In this document: positions 6,702 to 13,173 of the stretch, one piece after another | How the letters are laid out: the number at the start of each line of letters is the position of its first letter | How positions within the stretch are numbered: position 1 is the first letter of the stretch | Origin: Acidobacteria bacterium RIFCSPLOWO2_02_FULL_67_21 | GTDB lineage: Bacteria; Acidobacteriota; Vicinamibacteria; Vicinamibacterales; UBA2999 | Direction: 5' to 3' | Assembly (NCBI GenBank): GCA_001767195.1 | Contig: MEKU01000079.1 | Coordinates: 54,751 to 90,486 of the forward strand | Length of the DNA stretch: 35,736 nucleotides | Program-made: the position numbers and the translations under genes | The notes under the pieces: model-generated | The model's input: the letters and a program-made list of their open reading frames with translations, nothing else | What the model was told of the DNA's origin: nothing | Databases searched by the model: none

Positions 6702-7892
6702 ATGGTACGCAAAAACGTCGCTGAGATCCTCACCAATCATGTGACCTTCGAGCTGGAAGCGATCGACCGGATGTATCTCAACGCCTACGTGCCGTCGCTC
6801 CAGACCGGCGGTGGGGTCGTCTGGTTCATGCAGACGCAGCTGGGGGCGCGCGTGCCCTCCACGATGATGGTCGCGCCGATGAGTGAGCGGTTCGTCGACG
6901 CGATCGACGGCTTCGTTGCGCGCGAAGGGATCGACCTGGTGACGTTCGAAAAGGGGCAACGCAAAGACGACATCGCGCAGCAGTACCTCGCGGCGTTCGA
7001 GGGCGAGGAGGGCGTGCTGTTCATCGGGAAGGCGCAGGAGAAAGCCAGTGTCTTCCGCACCGAGAAACGTCGCGACGCGCACGGGAAGACGTCCCCGTGG
7101 ATCATCCGGTCGACCGCGATGCCCAATCATTACTACGTCTACATTCTGGACCGCGACTTCGGTCCGCTCTTCATCAAGTGCTGCTCCTCCTTCCCCTCTC
7201 CCGCCAAGCTCTGTCTGAATGGGCACGAGTGGTTGAAACGGCAGCTGACGCAGCGGGAGATTCCGTTCGAGCCCTTGGACAACGGCATTCGCTCGAGCGA
7301 CGCGCCGGCCCGCGTGCAGCGGATCGCCGACACCCTGGACGCCGCCAAGATCGACGCGGTCTTTCGCAAATGGCTCCGGCGCATCCCGCATCCGTTCGCG
7401 CCCGCGCACCGCGCCGCCGGCTATCGCTATCAGCTCTCGGTCCTGCACGCCGAGTTCGCGCTGACCCAGGTCCTGGATCGTCCCGTCACCGGCCGCTGCT
7501 TCTTCGAAGAGGTCATCCGCGAGAATCTCGACCTCGGGCGTCCCGATCAGATGCAACTGATCTTCGATCGACGCGGCACGCGCCGCACCCCGGGATCCTT
7601 CCGGACCCGGGTGCTGACGGAGGGCGTCGTGCCCTCGCTCCACGTGCAGTACAAAAAGTCCAAGGTCAAGCAGTACCACAAAGAAGGCCAGGCCCTTCGC
7701 ACCGAAACCACCATCAACGACACCTACGACTTCGCCATTGGTCGTGCGCTCCACAATCTGCCTGCCCTGCGGGAGATCGGCTTTGCCGCCAACCGACGGT
7801 TGTTACACGTCGAATCGCTGAGCCACGACTGCCTGATTGGTGAAGACCGCTTGCGCACCGTCACCGCTCCCGTGGGGGCAACAGCCGGATGA
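6702..7892 (+). CDS. Conserved protein of unknown function, possibly C-terminally truncated
   Basis: The 396-residue product matches a conserved bacterial family that I know only as hypothetical. Dense conserved blocks include IDRMYLNAYVPSLQ (about 20-33), FEKGQRKDD (83-91), VFRTEKRR, STAMPNHYYVYILDRDFGPLF, LCLNGHEWLKRQL, GYRYQLSVLHAEFALTQVLD, FFEEVIRENLDLGRP, IFDRRGTRRTPGSFRTRVLT and KQYHKEGQALRTETTINDT. These blocks are rich in His, Arg, Lys, Glu and Asn, as in a nucleic-acid-acting enzyme, but I see no named catalytic motif. From memory, homologues are longer by 100 or more residues, with a C-terminal part that is absent here; the frame ends soon after SHDCLIGED and a different gene remnant begins 9 bp later. 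The ATG at 6702 starts the conserved part; an in-frame ATG at 6663 is possible. Confidence 0.7.
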   Translation: MVRKNVAEILTNHVTFELEAIDRMYLNAYVPSLQTGGGVVWFMQTQLGARVPSTMMVAPMSERFVDAIDGFVAREGIDLVTFEKGQRKDDIAQQYLAAFEGEEGVLFIGKAQEKASVFRTEKRRDAHGKTSPWIIRSTAMPNHYYVYILDRDFGPLFIKCCSSFPSPAKLCLNGHEWLKRQLTQREIPFEPLDNGIRSSDAPARVQRIADTLDAAKIDAVFRKWLRRIPHPFAPAHRAAGYRYQLSVLHAEFALTQVLDRPVTGRCFFEEVIRENLDLGRPDQMQLIFDRRGTRRTPGSFRTRVLTEGVVPSLHVQYKKSKVKQYHKEGQALRTETTINDTYDFAIGRALHNLPALREIGFAANRRLLHVESLSHDCLIGEDRLRTVTAPVGATAG

Positions 7893-7901
7893 TTCACCTT
7901 T

Positions 7902-8547
7902 ATGAAACGACACCTGTCCGCCATCACTCTGGCAGCAGGCATGCTGCTGGCCGGTGCCCTCCTCGCTTTCTGATCTCCATCAGGAAGTCACAGAGCAGGT
8001 CCTCTCGCAATTCAACGAATCTCAACTCCTGATTGCCCGGCAGGCCGCCAGGCAAATCGAGTCGTATCTCGATGCCCGCTCCCAAGATGTTCGATATCTT
8101 TCCTCGCTCACTTCCCTGCGCCGCCTCGACGTCAAGACGATGCCCGCCGACGTTCAGGCAATGTTCACACGTCTGAAAGTGGCATACGTCAACAACATCG
8201 TCGTCCTCGAGGCGGTTCTCCACAGGCCGGAGTTCACCGAGGCGCTGCCCGCGCTGCAGAAGAGCGGCCTCGTGACGACCTCCGGTGACAAACTGGACAA
8301 CGTCCGGCTCTTCCGTGGCAGCGGGTGCACGCGCTGCGGTGGAACTGGCTACAGGGGGCGGATCGCCATCTGCGAACTGTTCGAGGTCGACACCGAAATC
8401 CGCCAGATGATTTCCAAACACTCGAACGCGGCCCTCTTCCGAACGACCGCTATCCGTCAGGGCATGCGCACGATGTTCCAGGACGGCCTGGAGAAAGCCC
8501 TGCTTGGCGAAACGACGATCGATGAACTGATTCGCACGACCGCCTGA
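7902..8547 (+). pseudogene. Chimeric remnant: membrane sensor-kinase N-terminus joined to GspE/PilB C-terminus
   Basis: An ATG at 7902 starts a 23-residue signal-anchor (ITLAAGMLLAGALLAF) that hits TGA at 7971-7973. In the next frame the sequence goes on with LSDLHQEVTEQVLSQFNESQ and ARQIESYLDARSQDVRYLSS, which looks like the periplasmic sensing region of a histidine kinase. A one-base shift at about 7965-7975 therefore broke the gene. After about 85 residues the protein changes into the end of a type II secretion/type IV pilus ATPase: GCTRCGGTGYRGRIAICELFEV, then GMRTMFQDGLEKALLGETTIDEL. The ATPase core (Walker A and B) is missing. Two unrelated genes have been joined by deletion; neither activity can remain. 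Confidence 0.7.
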
Positions 8548-8747
8548 ACGGCGACCTCGCACCTGAGGAAGACGCCTGGATTCCTGGAGGTTATCCTGAG
8601 CCGAAGAAACCTCCGTCGAGCGGCGCACGCGCGTGAACAGTCTAAAGTAGGCGTACGAGCAGCATGACCGTTCGCGCATTGTCCCACCTGGATGATTAGC
8701 CGCGAAGGACGCGTAGATCGTACGTCGCGCTAAGTCGTTGGTAAGAT

Positions 8748-8836
8748 TGGTGCCGGGGGCGGGGATCGAACCCACACGTCCCTTGCGGGACCCGGGATTT
8801 TAAGTCCCGTGCGTCTGCCAGTTCCGCCACCCCGGC
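8748..8836 (-). tRNA. tRNA-Leu (UAA anticodon), CCA encoded
   Basis: Read on the minus strand, the 7-bp acceptor stem GCCGGGG pairs with CCCCGGC, followed by discriminator A and an encoded CCA (8750-8748). The anticodon arm is CGGGA-CTTAAAA-TCCCG, giving anticodon TAA. A long variable arm (GGGTCCCGCAAGGGAC) marks a class II tRNA, as expected for leucine, and the T arm contains GGTTCGATCC. The gene diverges from the dehydrogenase at 8898. Its 3' end faces the decayed region 6433-8700, the usual geometry for element insertion at tRNA genes. The 200 bp on that side (8548-8747) hold no gene; I see only a 7-bp inverted repeat, GGAGGTT (8586-8592) and AACCTCC (8608-8614). Confidence 0.97.
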
Positions 8837-8897
8837 GTATCTTGTAACCTGCGTATTGTCGCAGGGTTAGCGACATCCTGCAGCCCTGGTTCCCATC

Positions 8898-9857
8898 ATG
8901 AAGATCATCCTCTGTGGGCACACCTTTCCGGCGGCACGCGAGGCGCTGTCTACCCTCCTGCCGGACGATGACCTGGTGCCGGTGGACGGGGCTGATCTGC
9001 CGCAGGTCGTACGGACCGCCGACGTCCTGGTCCCGCTGATGGCCCGACTCGACGCCGCGCTGATTGCGGCCACGTCGGCTCGATTGATTCAGCAGTGGGG
9101 CGCCGGGCTGGACGGCGTCGACCTCGCGGCAGCGACTGCGCGCGGGATTCCCGTCTGCAACGTGCCGAGCGACGCGACGCTGAACGCGGAATCGACCGCC
9201 GAGCACGCGCTGCTCCTGATGATGGGCGTCGCGCGGCGGCTGCGATCCTGCCCGCGCATGTTCCAGGAAGGCTCCTGGGGCATTCCCCGGGGTGAGGCGC
9301 TCGTTGGCGGCGTGGCGCTGATCGTCGGCTTCGGCCGCATCGGCAAGGCGCTGGCGCGGCGGCTCCGCGCGATGGGAATGCGTATCGACGCCATCCGACG
9401 CATCCCCGAGCCGGGCGAAGCCGAGCGCCATGGGCTGCGGCGGCTGGGCACGCCCGACGATCTCGTCCGCTTCGCCGCCGACGCCGACTTCGTCATCTGC
9501 ACCGCAGCCGCCGATCACGCCGCCCGCGACCTCATCAACGCTCGCGTGCTTCGGGCGATGAAGCCGACGGCCATCCTGGTCAACGTGGCGCGCGGCGCGC
9601 TCGTCAACGAGGCCGATCTCCTCGCCGCCCTGGCCGACGGGACCATCGCCGGCGCCGGCCTCGACGTCTTCCAGCAGGAGCCGCTGCAGGCGGACCACCC
9701 GCTGCTCGGAATGGAGAACGTCCTGGCCACGCCGCATATCGGCGGCGTCACGCGCCAGAGCTACGAGGGGATTGTCGGAATTGTGGCGGACAACGTCAGG
9801 CGGGTAAAGGTCGGCGAGCCGCTGCGCTACTGCGTCAACCTGCCTTCGACCGCGTAG
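8898..9857 (+). CDS. D-isomer-specific 2-hydroxyacid dehydrogenase
   Basis: NAD(P)-dependent oxidoreductase that interconverts a 2-oxoacid and a D-2-hydroxyacid in the cytoplasm. The 319-residue product has the usual two-domain layout: a substrate domain, the AEHALLLMMGVAR helix (101-113), the dinucleotide site VGFGRIG (143-149), and the catalytic triad R232 (NVARGALVNE), E261 and H280 (TPHIGG). Length matches glycerate/phosphoglycerate-type dehydrogenases without the ACT domain. No basic residue pattern lets me separate NAD from NADP, and the substrate cannot be read from the sequence. It stands alone, with a tRNA upstream and tiny convergent genes downstream. Confidence 0.9.
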   Translation: MKIILCGHTFPAAREALSTLLPDDDLVPVDGADLPQVVRTADVLVPLMARLDAALIAATSARLIQQWGAGLDGVDLAAATARGIPVCNVPSDATLNAESTAEHALLLMMGVARRLRSCPRMFQEGSWGIPRGEALVGGVALIVGFGRIGKALARRLRAMGMRIDAIRRIPEPGEAERHGLRRLGTPDDLVRFAADADFVICTAAADHAARDLINARVLRAMKPTAILVNVARGALVNEADLLAALADGTIAGAGLDVFQQEPLQADHPLLGMENVLATPHIGGVTRQSYEGIVGIVADNVRRVKVGEPLRYCVNLPSTA

Positions 9858-9957
9858 TTACCGATGACCGCCTGTTGAACGGGCATTCCCATCACAACAG
9901 CCTGAGCTTCACCGGGCCCCACGCTGGAGAGAGTCAGGACGCCCGGACCGTCCCCGT

Positions 9958-10074
9958 TCAGGCCGGGCGGTGGTGCTCGGATCGGCGGCCCTTACGGCGC
10001 CCGAGCAGGTCGAGCAGCATGATGATAAACGCAACAAGGACAACGCCTCCGAGAAGCACGTACACGCCGGTCAT
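9958..10074 (-). CDS. Tiny one-helix membrane protein
   Basis: The 38-residue product is a single hydrophobic helix (VYVLLGGVVLVAFIIMLLDLLG) with a basic tail (RRKGRRSEHHRP), the topology of small accessory subunits or regulators. The start overlaps the stop of the gene before it as ATGA (10071-10074), and GGGAGGG sits about 6 bases upstream, so translation is very likely and coupled. In size it recalls KdpF-like peptides, but no kdp genes are present. Function unknown. A longer in-frame open frame upstream overlaps the partner gene and is not used. Confidence 0.65.
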   Translation of the reverse strand: MTGVYVLLGGVVLVAFIIMLLDLLGRRKGRRSEHHRPA

Positions 10075-10268
10075 CTGTGCCCTCCCGCAATCACCAACGT
10101 AATCACAATCAGTGCCGACCAGGCGGCAATTCCGGCGGCAGCGAGCGCAAGCGAATACGACTCCGACCCCAGAAATTGCCCGAACACCAGCGCGCCGACC
10201 GCCAGATTTGCGACATCCGGAAACTTGTCCAGGACAACAGCGCGTTGATCCTGCGTCAAGCGTAGCAT
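10071..10268 (-). CDS. Small two-helix membrane protein
   Basis: The 65-residue product begins with a short amphipathic part (LRLTQDQRAVVLDKFPDVAN), then two hydrophobic segments (LAVGALVFGQFL and LALAAAGIAAWSALIVITLVIA). I believe it belongs to a widespread group of uncharacterised small membrane proteins with a DxAN(L) motif before the first helix. GGGGAGG lies 7-8 bases before the ATG at 10268; an ATG 15 bp further upstream is less well placed. It is followed by the 38-residue membrane protein through an ATGA overlap. The pair may form one complex; function unknown. Confidence 0.7.
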   Translation of the reverse strand: MLRLTQDQRAVVLDKFPDVANLAVGALVFGQFLGSESYSLALAAAGIAAWSALIVITLVIAGGHR

Positions 10269-10283
10269 CGTCGGCCTCCCCAC

Positions 10284-10602
10284 GTGTGCCGCAGCCGTGT
10301 GCTACGATCGTGCCGCACGGAATCTCGGGAAATCCGCGGTCCGGTTGGTCGATCTCGCCGCTTCTGCACCACTGCGCCGGCGATGCGTGGGCAGGAACTG
10401 CCATAGCGTCGAGGCGCTGCTCGACCAGGCGCGCGCGCTCGCCGCCCTCAACCACCCGAACAACTGGGCCGCGACGCTCAGGAAGTAGCGCGACGGCCTG
10501 GCTGACCGCCTCCGCCAAGGCTACGGCGAGTCAAGAAGCCAAGGCACTACGTGCTACGTACGCGTCGTGAACGAATGGCCCCGGGCGGTCGTATTCAGAA
10601 CA
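10284..10602. other. Gene-poor interval with a repeat copy and a possible kinase scrap
   Basis: No intact gene is supported here. At 10502-10528 lies a second copy of CTGACCGCCTCCGCCAAGGC plus TACGGCG (first copy 3977-4003). Just before it, a plus-strand frame ending at 10488 reads LLDQARALAALNHPNNWAATLRK; ALAALNHPN resembles the LxHPNI motif of bacterial Ser/Thr kinases, but it is too short to assign. The promoter of the DUF5916 gene should lie here, but I see no convincing -35/-10 pair. Confidence 0.45.
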
Positions 10603-12885
10603 ATGTCCCTTCGTGGTGGAATGCGGCCACTCCTGTTCGTGCTCGCCCTGGCCGCGCCGGCCGAGTCTCTCGCTCAATCAGACGATGCGCGGAGCCCGCA
10701 GGACCCGCCGGTCGCCAGCCAGGCCGCACCCGACAACGGCGGCCGCCGGACGATGACGGCAGTGCGTCTTCCCGCCGGCGCGTCGGTCGTGCTCGACGGC
10801 CGGCTCGACGAAGCGTTCTGGCAGCAGGCAGCGCCAGCCGCCGACTTCATCCAGATCGATCCCGACAACGGCACGCCCGCCACCGAGCCCACCGAGGTCC
10901 GCATCGTCTTCGATGACGACGCCCTCTACATGGGCGTGACCTGCTTCGACTCGGACCCCGAAGGCTGGATCGGCTTCGAACGGCGGCGCGACCAGACGCT
11001 CGGCTCCGACGACCGCTTCATGTGGACGATCGACACGTTCCTCGACGGCCGCAGCGGGTACTTCTTCGAGATGAATCCGTCGGGCCTGATGGCCGATGCG
11101 CTGATGGGCACCAACGGGCAGAACCGGCAGTGGGACGGTATCTGGAACGCGCGCGTCCACCGGAGCGGCATCGGGTGGACGCTCGAGATCGAGATCCCGT
11201 TCCGCACGCTCAACTTCAACCCGAACAGCGACACCTGGGGCATCAACTTCCAGCGCACCGTCCGGCGCAAGAACGAGGACAGCATCTGGATGGGATGGGC
11301 GCGTAACCAGGGGCTGCGCCGGATGACCAACGCGGGGCACGTGACCGGCATACGCGAGGTGAGCCAGGGGCACGGGCTCGATATCAAGCCGTACGGGCTC
11401 CTCTCGTCGCAGGCGTCTCCCGGACGCGGCCGCCCCGCCATGGACGGATCGGCCGACGCCGGCGTCGACCTCTTCTACAATCCGACTCCCCTGCTCCGCG
11501 CCAACCTGACGATCAACACCGACTTCGCGCAGACGGAGGTCGACCAGCGGCAGGTGAACCTGACGCGGTACTCGCTCTTCTTCCCGGAGCGGCGCGACTT
11601 CTTTCTCGACGGCGCCACGTTCTTCGACTTTGGCAGTGACAGTGCCCCGCAGACGGGCAACCCCAACGCCGGGCGTCAGGAGCGGATTATTCCGTTCTTC
11701 AGCCGTCGGATCGGCCTCACCGATCGGGGCGAGCCGCAGCGCATCGACTTCGGCACCAAGATCACCGGCCAGATGGGCGCGCAGGACGTCGGCGTGCTGC
11801 ACGTCCGCACCGGCGAGGACGCGGATGCCGATGCCGCCAGCGAGGACTTCACCGTCGTGCGGCTCAAACGACGCCTGCTGCAGCAGTCCTACATCGGGGC
11901 GGTGTGGACACGGCGCGACCCCCGGATCGCCGGCGGCGGAACATCGCAGGCGGCCGGGATCGACGCCAAGCTCGCCACGTCAAGCTTTCTCGGCAGCGAG
12001 AATCTCGAGGCCGGCGGCTGGTTCCTCCATACAAGCCGGCCCGGCGTGTCGACCGGCACATCGGCCTTCGGCGCGACGCTCGATTACCCGAACGATCTCT
12101 GGAACCTGCGCGCCGACGCGCTGGAGGTCCAGGAGCACTTCGACCCGGCCGTCGGGTTCATCACGCGTCAGGCGTACCGCCAGTACACGCAGCTCGTGGA
12201 CTACGGGCCGCGGCCGCGCAGCCATCGGTACATCCGCCAGTTCACGTTCGGGGGCGCCGGCGATATTCAGACCGACCTGCAGAACCGGCTGCTGACGCGC
12301 TACGTCGAGCTCACACCGTTCCAGATACAGTTGCACAGCCAGGAGATGGGTGGCGTCGTGCTGATGCGCCGCTACGAGCGACTCGACGCGCCGTTCGAGA
12401 TCTCGCGTGACATCACGCTGCCGATCGGCTCGGAGTACACCTTCGATCGGATACGGCTGTGGGGGCAGACCGCCAACCGGCGCATGCTCGCCGTGAACGC
12501 CCGCTACGAGACGGGCGACTTCTACAGCGGCACGCGCAGCGAGCGCAACCTGACGCTGAACATGCGGCTGCGGCCCGGACTGATCCTGTACCTGACCGGT
12601 CAGTGGAACAGCATCAAGCTCCCCGAGGGGTCCTTCGCCACGCGGCTGTATCGCGTCGTCGGCGAAACGCAGTTCACACCGTTCATCGCGCTCGTCAACA
12701 ACATCCAGTACGACTCGCAGAGCGCGGTGCTTGGCTGGCAGTCACGCTTCCGCTGGATCGTCACGCCAGGCAACGATCTGTACATCGTCTACACGCACAA
12801 CTGGCTCGACGACCCGCTGCACAACCGCCTGGCAACGCTCGACAAGCGGATCGCGTCGAAAGTGCTGTACACCTACAGGTTCTAG
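10603..12885 (+). CDS. DUF5916 outer-membrane protein with N-terminal CBM9-like domain
   Basis: The 760-residue product begins with a signal peptide (PLLFVLALAAPAESLAQ). From about residue 45 a carbohydrate-binding-family-9-like domain follows: VVLDGRLDEAFWQQA, then VRIVFDDDALYMGVTC and the FMWTIDTFLDGRSGYFFEMNPSG and IWNARVHRSGIGWTLEIEIPF stretches. The DUF5916 part then follows with FNPTPLL-like FYNPTPLL, INTDFAQTEVDQRQVNLTRY and LFFPERRDFFLDG, and the last 300 residues alternate as in a beta-barrel and end in YTYRF, an outer-membrane-like C-terminal aromatic. Proteins of this family are outer-membrane proteins of unknown substrate in Acidobacteriota and Bacteroidota. ATG 10603 is used; GTG 10567 or ATG 10621 are possible. 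A 51-bp repeat pair follows directly after the stop. Confidence 0.85.
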   Translation: MSLRGGMRPLLFVLALAAPAESLAQSDDARSPQDPPVASQAAPDNGGRRTMTAVRLPAGASVVLDGRLDEAFWQQAAPAADFIQIDPDNGTPATEPTEVRIVFDDDALYMGVTCFDSDPEGWIGFERRRDQTLGSDDRFMWTIDTFLDGRSGYFFEMNPSGLMADALMGTNGQNRQWDGIWNARVHRSGIGWTLEIEIPFRTLNFNPNSDTWGINFQRTVRRKNEDSIWMGWARNQGLRRMTNAGHVTGIREVSQGHGLDIKPYGLLSSQASPGRGRPAMDGSADAGVDLFYNPTPLLRANLTINTDFAQTEVDQRQVNLTRYSLFFPERRDFFLDGATFFDFGSDSAPQTGNPNAGRQERIIPFFSRRIGLTDRGEPQRIDFGTKITGQMGAQDVGVLHVRTGEDADADAASEDFTVVRLKRRLLQQSYIGAVWTRRDPRIAGGGTSQAAGIDAKLATSSFLGSENLEAGGWFLHTSRPGVSTGTSAFGATLDYPNDLWNLRADALEVQEHFDPAVGFITRQAYRQYTQLVDYGPRPRSHRYIRQFTFGGAGDIQTDLQNRLLTRYVELTPFQIQLHSQEMGGVVLMRRYERLDAPFEISRDITLPIGSEYTFDRIRLWGQTANRRMLAVNARYETGDFYSGTRSERNLTLNMRLRPGLILYLTGQWNSIKLPEGSFATRLYRVVGETQFTPFIALVNNIQYDSQSAVLGWQSRFRWIVTPGNDLYIVYTHNWLDDPLHNRLATLDKRIASKVLYTYRF

Positions 12886-12887
12886 CC

Positions 12888-13002
12888 CGACGGGTCCGCC
12901 GGTCGATGCGATAGGATCTCCGGCGTAACCCGCCCCACATTCCTCTTGTACGTGGGGCGGGTCCCCGGCACGTTTCAAACCACCGAGCCGTGGACCCGCC
13001 GG
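12888..13002. repeat. Inverted pair of 51-bp GC-rich repeats
   Basis: Copy one (12888-12938) is in reverse orientation; copy two (12952-13002) is forward and has the same ends (GTGGGGCGGGTCC...GGACCCGCCGG) but a diverged centre. They are 13 bp apart, a BIME-like arrangement, starting 2 bp after the stop codon of the DUF5916 gene and ending at the stop codon of the small convergent frame at 13003. Each unit can fold on itself because its ends (GGCGGGTCC and GGACCCGCC) are complementary, and the two can also pair with each other. A role in transcript ends between convergent genes is plausible. Confidence 0.8.
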
Positions 13003-13167
13003 TCAGTGAATCGAGATGGGGGTCGAACGCTGGGCGGCCGTGACGCGCGCGATGGCGCCGCTGAGAGTGCTCTCGGGCACGTCGAACGGCCCGGCCACCA
13101 CGGCGCCGAGCGTCAGCTCGAGGGCGATCACCACGCCCCCGCTCTCGAAGGGGCTGACGATCCGCAT
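13003..13167 (-). CDS. Small ORF downstream of the YyaL-type gene
   Basis: A 54-residue frame begins 6 bp after the stop codon of the YyaL-type gene and ends exactly at the 51-bp repeat. The product (starting MRIVSPFESGGVVIALELTL, with VVAGPFDVPESTLSGAIARV) has no signal peptide and reads like a compact alpha/beta piece with normal codon use, but no ribosome site is seen and no family recognised. It may be a real small protein, or the leftover of a larger gene whose end was replaced by the repeat. Confidence 0.35.
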   Translation of the reverse strand: MRIVSPFESGGVVIALELTLGAVVAGPFDVPESTLSGAIARVTAAQRSTPISIH

Positions 13168-13173
13168 TGAGCA

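Noticed and set aside
10411-10488. Ser/Thr kinase fragment (ALAALNHPN)
   Set aside because: Only about nine residues match the LxHPNI motif and nothing around them fits a kinase; too short to call a pseudogene.
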